NCBI GenBank assembly: GCA_021521415.1
Contig: JAIQDT010005797.1
Coordinates: forward strand, 1-64,000
Reading direction: 5' to 3'
Length of the DNA stretch: 64,000 bases
Source of the DNA: Bidens hawaiensis
Taxonomy: Eukaryota > Streptophyta > Magnoliopsida > Asterales > Asteraceae
A model generated the notes under the pieces. The model ran no database searches. It was not told the origin of the DNA and worked only from the letters and a program-made list of their open reading frames with translations. Position numbers and translations under genes: made by a program. Below, in pieces: positions 11,908 through 23,358 of this stretch (the stretch's first letter is position 1; each line of letters begins with the position of its first letter).

Positions 11908-13381
11908 ATCCCTCCCTCAAACAAGACAGGGTCTTCCATGTTTTGTTTGCCTTTGAGTGAGCAGACTCCCAACGCTTCCCTTAGCCTTAGAAACACTTTC
12001 CTTCTTAGAGCCTTCATAAATATATCCGCCACTTGATCATTAGTACCACAAAACTCCATCTCAACTTTACCTTCTTTAACCAAGTCCCTGAGAAAATGAA
12101 ACCGCACCCCGATATGTTTACAACGATCATGAAATACTGGATTTTTAGACAATTTAATGGCCGAAGTATTATCACATTTGATCATTGTCTTTTCTTTCAA
12201 CTTTACTCCAAGCTCCTCCATCAGACTTCTGAACTACAGAACCTGACAAGCACAAGTAGCTGCTGCTACATACTTCGCTTCGGTTGACGATAATGCAACT
12301 ATACTTTGCTTCTTTGATGACCAAGCCACAGCAGCCCCATCCCACATAACTAAGTAACCTGAAGTACTCTTCCTATCATCTTGGTCACCTGCAAAATCAC
12401 TATCTGTATATACCTGCAGCTCACCTTTTCCTCCTCTTTTATACCAAATCCCGTAGTCAATGGTTCCTCTTATATATCTCATTATTCTTTTAGCTGCAGC
12501 CAAATGTTTGTCAGTTGCAAATCCGGCCTTGTATTCGTGATATACATTAAACTCCCAAAAACTTGCTTAAATAATGTTTCATCCACTGGTTCACCTTCTT
12601 CTTGACTCAATCTACTTCCCGTTACCATTGGATTAATAACCGCGTTACATTCTCCCATATTAAACCGGGCCAAAACTTCCATGGCATACCTTCGCTGAGT
12701 ATGTATTCCAGCCACAAATTGCACAACTTCTATTCCTAAAAAATATCTCATTTTCCCCAAGTCACTCATTTCAAATTCTTTCTTCATTGAGTTATTAAAC
12801 TCAATCAACATCTTCTCATCTTTTCCCATATAAATTAGATCATCTACATACACATTCACGTATAAGACCTTACCCTCAGATTCTTTGAAGAATAATGTGT
12901 GCTCCGATTTACTTCTTTTGAAACCTTCATCGACAAAATACTTCTCAATTCGGTTAAACCAAGCTCTAGGAACTTGTTTTAACCCATACAAAGCCTTCTT
13001 CAACTTATACACCTTCGTTTCTACTCCTTTAATCACATACCCCATCGGTTGCTGGACGTAAACTTCTTCTTCAAGCCTTCCATGCAAAAAGGCTGATTTC
13101 ACATCCATTTGATAGATACTCCAACCTCTTTGAGCCGCTATTGCTATCATTACCCGTATGGTATCCATCCTAGCGACCGAGGCATAAATTTCTAAATAAT
13201 AAACACCATATTCTTGCCCATACCCACGTACCACAAGTCTTGCCTTGTACTTGTCGATCTCTCCCTTCTCATTGAACTTAGTTTTGAACACCCACTTCAC
13301 ACCTATACAGTTAGCTTGACTGGGCAAATCAACCAAAGACCAAGTTTCATTTCTTTCGATTGCTTCAATCTCAACATCCAT
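11892..13381 (-). pseudogene. Copia F reverse transcriptase and RNase H
   Basis: RT reads from 13381 downward with VKWVFKTKFNEKGE, KARLVVRGYGQ, QMDVKSAFLHG, ALYGLKQVPRAWF and the catalytic YVDDLIYMG box, all in one 299-codon frame. RNase H follows in another frame (12234-12503, with YTDSDFAGD and AWSSKKQSIVALSSTEAKY). Its C-terminal part (11892-12221, with KCDNTSAIKLSKNP and HIGVRFHFLRD) is again open. The breaks near 12490 and 12230 stop this from being a single protein. RT itself looks well preserved, consistent with recent activity of the family. Confidence 0.85.
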
Positions 13382-13432
13382 GGCCCTTCTCCATTTTTCA
13401 TCCTTTATCGCCTCTTCATACCTTATTGGATC

Positions 13433-14565
13433 TTAATCAATTACGTCTTCAACCACATTAACTTCTTCTTCATCCGATAACTCATCACCCGATAAACCAT
13501 CACCTGTCACGTATTCTTCTAAATATCTAGGAGGTCTTCTTTCTCTACCCTCCCTAGGCACAACATTACTTGTACTTGGAACATTTCCAACATCTAAACC
13601 CACTGCCTCTTCACCATCGGATTCATCATCATCACATTCTTCAACATTATTATAATTTCCCCAATTAAATGTCTCAACATCTTCTTCCTTTTCTTTCGTA
13701 TCGCTCCAATCCCATTCCTTACTTTCTTCAAAAATAACGTCTCTACTAACCACTATCTTCATTGTCTTAGGATCCACAAGCCTATAAGCTTTAGACTCCT
13801 CATTCAAACCTGTGAGAATGCACACAAAGCTTTTGTCATCAAGCTTTATGCGTTTCTCCTTGGTATGTGAACATGACCTAAACAGCCCCAGACTCTAAGA
13901 TGCTCAACCGATGGTTTAATTCTACTTCAAGCCTCTTCCGGTGTTTTATTCAATAGAGCATGACTTGGACTTCTATTAAGAACATAGTAACACCATACAG
14001 CTGCCTCGGCCCAGAATATTTTTGGCATGTTTTTGGCTGCTAGAAGGGTAATTAGCATACCTATCACAGTTCAGTTTTTACGTTCCCCCACACCATTTTG
14101 TTGTGGCGTGAACCGTGTAGTGAACTGCCTTTTAATGCCATTTTCCTTAACAAAGGCATCAAATTCCTTTGACAGATACTCTCCACCTCTATCACTTCTT
14201 AGACATTTAATAACCTTACCACTTTCTACTTCAACTCTACTTTCAAATTCCTTAGATTTTTCTAAAGCTTCAGATTTTTTTGACAATACATACACCCAAC
14301 CCTTTCGACTAAAATCATCAATGAAACTTAACAAGTACCTTTTGCCCATATTTGATTGAGGTCTGATAGTCCCGCATATATCTGAATGAATCAACTCTAG
14401 AGGCTCAGTTGCCCGCCATTTACCTTTCTTCGGTATCGCCTCTCTTGTTTGTTTACCAATCATACACTTCCCACAGATTGAGTTATCTACACGAAAGCTT
14501 GGAAGGCCTCTCACCAAGCTTGTTCGCTGCAGACTTCCCATGCCCGTTTTACTTATATGACCCAT
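13433..14565 (-). pseudogene. Copia F integrase
   Basis: The HHCC/GAG-pre-integrase end (CGKCMIGKQTRE) and the DDE core (HSDICGTIRP, FIDDFSRKGWVYVL, RSDRGGEYLSKEF, and the QQNGVGERKN that holds the catalytic glutamate) lie in 14071-14565. The C-terminal segment, including SRDVIFEESKEWDW and an acidic linker, lies in 13433-13825 in a different frame. The roughly 250 bases between them (13826-14070) are coding-like but frameshifted. The enzyme would insert the cDNA, but this copy is broken. Confidence 0.8.
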
Positions 14566-14879
14566 ACGTTAATGCCATAGCTTCGCAGTATCTTCATCGG
14601 CTGCGTAGTTACACCCGTCACCCCTTTGACTCAAACTTGCACCTCTTGTTTCCTCGTACAAAGGAAACATTCTTTTTGAACTCATTCTACTGTGAAACAA
14701 ATAACCCCATTTTGGATGATATACTTTGCATGCATCCGACTGAAACAAAAAAGATTACCCTTTTTGCTGGAGTTGGCCGACACTTAGCAAGCAATTCTTT
14801 AGATCCGGGACGTAGTATACATCACTAACTACGAATACACCTCCAGCAATAACCACTAGAACACTTCCTCTACCAGAAG

Positions 14880-15950
14880 CTACCATCCTAGTGTTATCCC
14901 CAACTTAACGGTGGTAGAGAAAGAGTTGTCCATATTAACGAACCTCTCTCTTATTCCACACATATGATTCAAGCAACCTGAGTCCAAAAACCAAATATAG
15001 TTTCTGGTATCTTCTCCCTTCTCGGTCTTGACCATCAACATAACTTCTTCGCCTTCATCGAAACCCGCAAAATTTACTTTCTTGGAACCGGGACATTCAT
15101 AAGAAAAATGTCCCAATTTGTGACACCGGTAGCACTCTATCGTTTCTTTATTGAATGAAACCCTTCCTCGTCCACGACCTCTACATCGTGGACTAGACCT
15201 GCCTCTTCCACGACCACGACCGGCAGTACCTTCTCCATCTTCCATCTTTAGGGCATGTTCTTCATCCCTCTCACCCTTCTTGAATTTTTGCTCGTGAACC
15301 ACAAGGCTGCTTTGTAGTTCGTCTATCGTCATTTCTTCTACATTTTTTGATTCTTCAATCGATACTACTATGTATGTGTACTTCTCACTCCATGTTCTCA
15401 AAATCTTCTCTACGACTTTGACATCTTCTATCACCTCTCCATTGCTCCTCATTTGATTCGCAATGGTCAAAACCTTACCGAAATATTCCGGTATGGTTTC
15501 ATTGTTTTTCATTTCTAACACTTCAAAGTCCCGTCTTAACTTTTGCAACATTGACCTCTTTACCCGAGCATTCCCAACATACCTCTTTTTCATGGATTCC
15601 CAGATCACTTTGGAGGTGCTTCGATCAAGGATCTGTTCGAATGTCACTCTATCAATGGCCTCAAACAGATAGTGCTTCACCTGCCTGTCTTTCATTCTGA
15701 GATCTTCCAATCTCTTTCTCTGAGCTTCACTTTGGGCAATTCCGACTGCTGGTTCGGTAATTCCCGGCTCAATTAAGTTCCACACTTGCTTTGCACGCAG
15801 AAAATTCTCCATCATCTCGCTCCAATGTTTGTAATGACCGTCGAACACCGGTATCTTCATCTTTTCTTCACTTATGTTTGTGGAACTCTCACTCTCACGA
15901 TAAGGACTTTCGCTCTGATACCAATTGATGAATTGGATATCAATGAACAC
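14880..15950 (-). pseudogene. Copia F Gag-protease
   Basis: This is one open frame of about 356 codons. The translated start lies inside the LTR/primer-site region, and the likelier Gag start is the methionine of MKIPVFDGHYKHW, about 30 codons in. It contains a UBN2-type Gag core, a basic RGRGRGR-rich stretch, a CYRCHKLGHFSYEC zinc knuckle and the protease motif FLDSGCLNHMCG. It then runs into a stop at 14880. Protease residues beyond this point, down to about 14566, are in other frames. Confidence 0.85.
15912..15923 (-). other. Primer-binding site of copia F
   Basis: The minus strand reads TGGTATCAGAGC, the complement of the 3' end of plant initiator tRNA-Met. It is two bases from the LTR edge at 15926. 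Confidence 0.9.
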
Positions 15951-16188
15951 AAGATAGAATGGAAAATACTTGATAGAAAATAACTAAAGCCATTGGCTAT
16001 AAATACAGAAGCAAGAAAACGGAAACTACCAAACTCTACCTACAAAACAGGAACTAACAAACTAAATAAAATAGCTATAGAATCGGTAAAACACAGCACG
16101 TGCATATGACTCTTTCTAGCTTTATTTAATTAAACTCCAACTGCCACCAACGTTCTTCTAAGGACTTGTTGACTAGCTCAGTCTTTCA
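15926..16188 (-). repeat. 5' LTR of copia F
   Basis: This is the direct repeat of 11645-11907, with about five substitutions in 263 bp and no indels. It carries the element promoter, since transcription runs toward lower coordinates. Confidence 0.9.
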
Positions 16189-16806
16189 ACTTTCACAGAG
16201 GGATTGGACGTTTTAAATCAGATCACACCTCAATAACCGATGTTTGGCGCGCTAGGGCCAGTAATAATATCAATTTCATGGGTTATGATATGCGACGAGT
16301 ATAAAGGATCACCGTTAGATTATTTAATAAATGTTTTGGTTAACTTTTCATAATTTCTAAATCTTTATTACCATAATTTATGTTTCAGTTTCTCTCTTCA
16401 TTTGATAAATAAGTTTGATTCCGATTCTCATTCTTAATTCTAAATATTTATTGCTAACTATTAGTTTAATATTTTTTATTCAATATGCATATTAATTATA
16501 CATTTCAAGCGTAGTATATAAATCCAATTTAAAACGTAATACTCTTGAGCATGAAAGTTAAACCTTAATAAGTGTGATGATATAAATGATGCGTATAGTT
16601 GATACCGTAAAGGTTTCAGAATTATTCTAAATGTCAACTTTGAATGCATTTATAGTACAGACTGAAACATCCTACAACTTAAACCAACAAGAGTTAATGA
16701 TGCGTTTTAAGTTAAAGATTATGTCCATGACATAACATAATTTCGATTTTATGGTCTACTAACGTCCTAAAACTCTTGTTGGAACCTTTGTTTATCAAAA
16801 CATTTA
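16189..16806. promoter_or_regulatory. Upstream region of the oxidase gene
   Basis: About 0.6 kb of AT-rich unique-looking DNA lies between copia F and the oxidase start codon, and it must hold the promoter if the gene is transcribed. TATA-like words (AGTATATAAATCC near 16514, TTTATAGTACAG near 16650) are present, but neither is clearly placed. Because F is recent, the native upstream region has been cut to this length. Confidence 0.35.
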
Positions 16807-19018
16807 ATGGCTTCACTATCAAAATCCTGCTTGCTCCTCCTCCTCCTTCAACTTTTGGCACATTTCGTGTTTGCGGGCACTGACAATGGAGGTAATGATT
16901 ATACAAAGCCAGAGATTGAGACTGATTACAAAGGTAGATGGGTTATTGATAACCCTAACGTGGGTGTAAGTGCCATGCATATACAGTTGATGCCTAACGA
17001 TCAGGTTATCTGGTATGATGCCACATCACTTGGCCAATCGGCACGAGTATTGGAACCTGAGGGAAACTGTCCGATTAATCCAGATGCGAATAACCAACCT
17101 GATTGCTGGGCTCATGCTGTGGCTTATGAACGGAAAACCTCAAAAAGTAGAACTGTTGAGGTATGTTTTTACTTTTTAGTACGTTAACCATCAATGAATA
17201 TATAGTAAATTAGTGAGTTATATGCATGTTGTTTATGACAGTTGCGGGGTGAAACATGGTGTTCATCAGGACACTTGTGGCCTAATGGTAACATGCTGGC
17301 TACTGGAGGTACCTACAGTGGTGTAAAAGCGGTTAGATTGATGCGTATTGATGACCCGGAAGGGGATTTTATCGAAGTAAAAGATGCTCTTGGCGACTAC
17401 CGATGGTATGTTTCTGGACTCTCCTTAAAAGAGCATGCATGTTTAAATCAATTAACAACTTTTATTGGATACAATCTTTTTAAAGTATATTTTAAATTTT
17501 GTCAAGCATTGATAACGAAATAAACTATTTTGTAAGATTTAGGTAATTAGATAGAAAACCAAAAAACAAGGCTCGATTTTTTATACTAATCCGTTTCATA
17601 CGTTTTAACATGCATGCTAACTTGTTATAGCCCGTCAACTAAATTGACTTATTTATAAAAATGTGTTAAAACATGTCATGTGTACACGATTTTAAGTCTC
17701 TGGAATATCATTTAACAATAATAAATAAATATATGATTCATATTTAGGTTCGTTGGTTTAATTATTAAATCCAAAACGATTTATACTTGTTTCGCTCTCT
17801 TACGGCTTCTACTTTACTCCCTATTTATACTACGTGTATATCATGAGTTTAAGTGATAAATTTATTTTTTATAGTAAGCTATCATTTCGTTCATGTGGTA
17901 TGATTACTTTTGTAATTTTCGTCAAAAATTTTCTTTTTTAGCATTTACGTTATCATGGTTTCATTTTCTTGTCATTTTATTCAAAATCAATAACCTTGTT
18001 AGTTCTACTCTGTTAAGTTCATACAAAGTGACAAACATATCCTTCAAATTAAAATTCAGAGATTACGTATCCAAATAATAACCTTTATCTCTCTCCCTCT
18101 CTCCTTCCCTCCTCTCTCCTTCTCCCTCCCACCCTAGCTCCCTTTGCCCAATAATGTGAACCAACCTACCCACAAAGGCGAGGGGGGGTTCATAATGGGT
18201 GACGACGGAGAAGGGTTTATAATGGTCGAAGAAGGTTCAGACTTTCGTAACCTTGACCGGCCACCTTTATAGTTGCTCGTCATAGATATAGGGTTTGCAA
18301 GTGGATTTGAAGTTGGATATGAGGAAGAAAGCCATGGCAAACAAGGAAGACAAGGAAACCCTAAATCTGATCGTCATGGACAATAATGAGGGGAAGACGA
18401 TCGAGGTGGAATGGGGTCGTCAAGAAACGAGGAAGAAAGAGGGGGGGGGGAATAGGTTTTACCTGGATAGTAGAAGTGGTCGGTTGCCATAGGTGGCATA
18501 TCGATTTTTGACAGGACGGTAGAGAATTCTGACGGTAGTGGTGGTGCTTTCTGGCAATCTTCTAGCGAGACAGAGAAAAGAGAAGTGAGGTAGGGAAGGG
18601 ATTAAAAACACCTAAAATAAACGTAAATGCCCGCCATTTATAGGCGTATAACTAACTAGGTTAGTGTTCTGGACTGAAATGACGAGAAAATGAAGCCACA
18701 ATGACAAAGATGTTAAAACAAAGCTTTTTGGATGGAAATGGAAAACGTGATGAAACCACCGCGACGAAAATAACTGTATACTCTTTTTTTTATATTAAAA
18801 AACGTTTTAGATTGAAATTTAATGCATTAATTATGAATTTTAATAAAGTTGATGTTTTAAATTCATCAAAGCGCAATATTTTTAACTTGACTTTATTAAC
18901 TACGGACTATATGAAGGTTGTTTGGGACTGTGAGTGAATGCATTCACTACGGACTATAAGAAGGCTACCTGGCTTTTCTAACCGACTTTTAACTATTTAA
19001 GGATTGAAGGTTTGTACC

Positions 19019-19080
19019 TAGGGGCGGATGCAATACGAGTTTCCGGGGTTCACGGAACCCATTAATCTTCAAATTTTAAG

Positions 19081-19128
<48 letters not shown>

Positions 19129-19471
19129 GTATAAGACTTTTAGAAATGAATTCATATAAAAAAAAGTTTAAGATGGTGTAGTGTTACATTCTTTTAAAAC
19201 CTTTTCAAACTTTTGAATTTTGAAAGGTAAAGTTCAAGTGTTTCATATGCCTACTTTGATTACATATTTTTTTTTCTTTTCAGTAAACAATCACTTTGCT
19301 ATTATCTTGGGTTTTGTTTTTAAACTAATGGTATTGTTTTATTATGGTATCGTATTATATAATATTCTTCGACAAGGTCTGACCGTCCCGGAAAATTTAA
19401 CGCTTGATTGTGTGAAAATTGAACACGAAAAAGAGTGAACCCATAGAAAATTTTTTATGGATCCGCCACTG
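19019..19471. mobile_element. Small non-autonomous hAT element in the oxidase intron
   Basis: The left end TAGGGGCGGATGCA and right end (reverse complement CAGTGGCGGATCCA) form imperfect terminal inverted repeats. The copy is flanked by a perfect 8-bp duplication TTTGTACC (19011-19018 and 19472-19479). An 8-bp duplication and this kind of terminus are hallmarks of the hAT superfamily. At 453 bp it has no transposase. Confidence 0.8.
19084..19122. repeat. (TA)n microsatellite
   Basis: About 19 TA units inside the hAT-type element. Confidence 0.95.
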
Positions 19472-20867
19472 TTTGTACCACCCTTTGAAGATAACCCATA
19501 CTTATAGGCTAGCACTCTTCAGCAATTCCGTCGGTATAATGTTCGTTGATATATTTTATTTACGGATCAATCAGTTTTTTCAAATTAAAATGGTGTTTTT
19601 TGGATCACCTGCATGTATATTTCAAAAAGCTTTCAATCCGTCAATGTAACATATTCTTTTGAGCCAACCGCAGGTATTCAACTAACCAGATCTTACCAGA
19701 CGGGAGCGCAATAGTTGTTGGAGGTCGAAACGCTTTCAGCTATGAGATCGTGCCACCTTCACTTGAGTTCAAGCCTAATATAATCGACCTAACTTTCCTT
19801 AAAGAAACATGCACACCCGCAAAGGGACCATTCGAATACATCGAGAACAACCTCTATCCCTTCCTTTTCCTCCTTCCAGACGGAAACGTGTTCCTTTTCG
19901 CCAACGATCGAGCCATCACATTCAACCCGACATCCGGACAAACCATTCAACAACATCCCGCGTGTCCAGGAGGATCTCGGAACTACCCTCCCTCAGGTAG
20001 CTCTGCGCTCCTCCCATTAAAAATGTCCTAAGATAACACCCACGCCCTTAATGTTGAAGTTGTCATTTGCGGTGGAAACAGCCCCGACGCATTCGAATTG
20101 GTCGATGCAAGGCATGACAAAGTTCAAGAATTCTTACCCGCACATAAAGATTGTCATAGAATACATCCCATGAACATAGGTGCAGAATGGGAGGATGAAC
20201 AAGACATGCCGTCTCCGAGAATCAAGGGGGATCTCTTACACCTCCCAACTGGTGATCTTATTATGCTCAATGGCGCACAAAAGGGTACTTCTGGTTGGGA
20301 AAATGCTAAAGATCCCAACTTTACACCTTTATTATATCAACCATTCAAGCCCATGGGTAAAAGGTTCACAGAAATGAACCCTACCAACATACCAAGATTG
20401 TATCATTCCACAAGTGCATTGTTGCCCGACACTAAGGTTTTGGTTGCGGGTAGCAACCCGCACCAGTACTACACTTTCAATGCCGAGTTTCCAACTGAAG
20501 TGGGAGTCGAAAAGTTCTCACCACATTACTTAGACCCGAAGCTCAACGATTATAAACCGGTAATCGATGAGAAGGGGACTGATAAGTTGTTAAAGTATGG
20601 AAGACCATTCAAGATTGCAGCTAGTCTCCTTCTTCTAGAATCTTTTGAGTTAGGTGAGATTAAGGTAACGTTGTTTTACCCACCATTCACCACTCATGGG
20701 TTCTCACAAAACCAAAGGATTATTGTTCCTACATTAACAGAGGCTGATGATAATGTGATCACCGCGTTGGCGCCACCGTCCGGAACATTTGCTCCTCCGG
20801 GCTACTATATTCTGTTTGTAATTATCTTGGTGTTCCTGGAACTGGTGTTTGGGTGCACATTGACTAG

Positions 20868-21155
20868 AAAGAGAGTTGTTTTATAGATAGGGAATCAAAA
20901 GGGTAGGCCTTCAAGTATTACTGTCTAAATAAATGATATGATTTGAACTTTAATTGTATTTATATGATGTTTCTTTCCAAATGGAGTGCTTGTGGTAGTG
21001 ATGAATAAATCAAGTGGTCGAACAGGTTTTTGAAACATTGGATGTGTGTCCTTTTGGTTGGTGATACGATAGATAACTACTTTATTATATGTATATCATT
21101 ACGTATTACGAATTCATATCTGTTAATGATGCTCCGATGGAAAAAACGAGGCCCA
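20868..21155 (+). terminator. 3' flank of the oxidase gene with poly(A) signal
   Basis: An AATAAA hexamer at 20928-20933 lies about 60 bases after the family-type stop, a plausible polyadenylation signal. The rest is AT-rich and featureless up to the CACTA element. Confidence 0.5.
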
Positions 21156-23070
21156 CACTACAAGAAAATTGCGTATTAGCAGCAACACATGTCGCCGCTA
21201 ATAATGATGAAAATCAGCGATATGTCGCCGCTGATAATTTGTCGCTAATAATCACATTTCGCCGCTGATAAGTAGCCGTCGCCGCTAATAGCGTGTCGCT
21301 ATATTTCGCCGCTAATAGTAGCAGCATGCTATCCAGCACTGCTATATTTTCGATTCCTTTCCTGCCCGTTTTCCTGCACTTCATGATAATTTCCAGATTT
21401 TCAAAACAACACAAATCCAAAATATTTCATACACATATATCATAAACATAAAATATCGTCTAAGTAGTTAAGATAAAACACGAAAACAACCGTATTAAAC
21501 ATTACAATCGTCTAGATAACAATCGTCCAAAATACTCTCGTTCTTTCTCATCCATGTCGTCTTGGTCGAATAGATCATCATGATTCCTTGATACCTTGTT
21601 CGATGAGGCCGAGGCATTATGTTGTGACATACGAGCTAGAAATTCCGGGTCGCTAAAAATTCAATCTAGTTGAGGCATTATGTTGTGCATTTAGTTATCT
21701 CATTGTGACAACATGGGCAAAGAACCAATAACCCTAACACAAAACAAGGTAATTGCTTATGGAGATTTATGTTAAGTATTTTGTTTATGGTAGAAGCAGT
21801 ATATTTTTACAAAATGCTCAATTGCTTCAAATATATAGAACCTAACTTGCATAAATTGATGTCAGCTAAGACAAATACATGGCTACTTAGGAATATATAT
21901 GCTATTGGAAAAGCCCCATGGTTACTTAGGAATATATATGCTGTAGGAAAAGATGGAGATATTTTTGTTTTTTATTTGCAAAACTTTGTATGTAAACTGT
22001 AATATGTGTAGTTTTTCTTTTTGTAAATTCTCTTACAAGTTTGTGTTTAAAATCCAATAAATTAACTTTACTTAATAATGAGAAGTCGAAAAGCAAAGCA
22101 GTTACTTTTAAAAGAAGACTTTGAGTTGAAACAAAGGGAAAAAACAATGATAAATTGTACATGGCTGCAGATATATCGGTTGCAATGTAACACAATACAT
22201 TACCATCCGGATTGCTAAGCCAAGATACCGATAACCTCAGACTTTCCTCCAAGATACCGATAACCTCAGACTTTCCTCTGATCCACTCGAACATATAGAA
22301 ATTCATCGTCACAGACTCTTAACATAAAACATATGCAGTTTTAAAAGTGAATATTTGGACTAGGAAAACAAAGATAGTGCAAGAACCAAAACAACTAGTA
22401 CCAGATCCCATGCTTGTTATCCAACAAACATGAAAAAATCAAAATAAAATTCTAATTTTAACAAAATGAGATGATTAAACCGCCATGGCTGCAACAGGGG
22501 TTGCAAAAGGAGAACCTGAAAGGATCTCACACTCGCCGTCCCCTGAATCTGCCACGCCAAGCTGCGAGTAATCAACAATTTTGACTTGGATCATGACATT
22601 ATCGTATTGGTTTTTATCATCTTATTAATATATGTTATTAGAAATATGAAATCCAATTCAAACTAATATGAACTAACTCAGCCCCAATTCAGTAAATTCA
22701 GTCCTAAAATCAACAATTTTTTCATAAATCAACAAATTCAGCCCCAATCAGCAAATTCAGCAAACTAATGTGACACACCGATTCAGTCCTAAAATTAAAT
22801 TCAGCCTCAATTCAGCCCAAATAACCCTAAAATTTTACATAAACAAAGAATTTCTTACAGAGTTCAGAGTGGCCGGTAGCGTCGGAGTGGTGGCTGGCGT
22901 CGGAGAAACAGCACCTCACAAAACTTATTAGCGGAGTAGTGGCCGGCGTCGGAATAGCAGAGTGAAGGCCAGCGTCAGAGTACTGGCGGAATGGTGGCCG
23001 GCGTCGGAGCAGAGGAGTGGTAGCCGGCGTCGGAGTAGAGGAGTGGTGGCCGGCGACAGCTTCGGACAGC

Positions 23071-23123
<53 letters not shown>

Positions 23124-23358
23124 TGAAGGCCCGATGATATGAAGAAAAAGAGAGGGATGATAGAAATATTTTCCCAGTTTATGCAAATGTTTATTAGCGG
23201 CGACCCCTTTTGGAACTTCACCCTAGCCATTGGATCAAAACAGTTATCAACGGTCGAGATGTGTCTATTACAATAAAAACGCGGATCAATGTGTGTCGCC
23301 GCTAAAGAGACTGTAGCCGCTAATTAAGTCGCCGCTAATACGCAACTTTCTTGTAGTG
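21156..23358. mobile_element. Non-autonomous CACTA (En/Spm) transposon
   Basis: The element starts CACTACAAGAAAATTGCG and ends with its inverted counterpart CGCAACTTTCTTGTAGTG, giving the diagnostic CACTA terminus. Flanking trinucleotides are CCA and CTA, a 2/3 match to a 3-bp duplication. Both ends carry repeated TCGCCGCTAATA-type subterminal motifs (left about 21170-21315, right about 23190-23345), the arrangement bound by transposase in this superfamily. At 2.2 kb it has no recognisable transposase. Internal features include short direct duplications near 21885-21955 and 22220-22278, and a (GA)n tract. Annotation-like ORFs at 22827-23230 are only the GA tract read as Ser-Leu. Confidence 0.9.
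23076..23119. repeat. (GA)n microsatellite
   Basis: About 21 AG units inside the right part of the CACTA element. Confidence 0.95.

Larger units (their letters stand above)
11645..16188 (-). mobile_element. Ty1/copia retrotransposon F, nearly full length
   Basis: The element has two 263-bp LTRs with TG...CA ends, a polypurine tract (GAGGGAGGGA on the minus strand) next to the left LTR, and a TGGTATCAGAGC primer site next to the right LTR. Gag, protease, integrase, RT and RNase H lie between them in copia order on the minus strand. The LTRs differ at only about five positions, so insertion is recent. Even so, the coding region has several frame changes. No matching 5-bp target duplication is visible (TTTAT on the left, ACTTT on the right). 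The small size fits a compact Ale- or Ivana-type lineage, but the lineage is a guess. Confidence 0.9.
17406..19673 (+). other. Long second intron of the oxidase gene
   Basis: The intron is about 2.27 kb, against 81 bp for intron 1. It begins GTATGTTT, ends GCAACCGCAG-like (CCGCAG) and keeps phase. It holds a CT-rich tract at about 18081-18140, a G run near 18440, and a small hAT-type element. None of the ORFs inside it looks like a gene. Confidence 0.75.
16807..20867 (+). pseudogene. GLOX: Glyoxal/galactose-oxidase-like copper radical oxidase, with two lesions
   Basis: Three exons fit GT-AG splicing and phase: 16807-17160, 17242-17405 and 19674-20867, coding for about 570 residues, normal for the plant family. 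The protein starts with a leucine-rich signal peptide (MASLSKSCLLLLLLQLL...), so it is secreted. Family enzymes oxidise aldehydes or primary alcohols to acids or aldehydes and release H2O2 in the apoplast, using copper and a Cys-Tyr radical cofactor. Key residues are visible: the cysteine in WCSSGH (exon 2), the tyrosine at the exon 2/3 join (W-YSTNQ), the Tyr-His pair in LYHSTSALLPD and the late histidine in TTHGFSQNQR. Two defects occur. One is an in-frame TAA at 20029-20031, with the reading frame continuing normally after it. The other is a one-base frameshift near 20820-20826 that moves the last residues and the family-type stop (20865-20867) into another frame; without it the frame runs to 20886. 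It is either a recent pseudogene or carries sequence errors. Confidence 0.85.

Noticed and set aside
14027..14828. Plus-strand ORFs over copia F
   Set aside because: They are shadows of integrase on the opposite strand with no family motifs.
17893..19649. Small ORFs in the oxidase intron
   Set aside because: They are inside an intron that splices in phase, contain microsatellites and a hAT-type element, and show no motifs.
22827..23230. ORFs of about 100-119 codons rich in Ser-Leu
   Set aside because: They translate the (GA)n tract and GC-rich repeats in the CACTA element.
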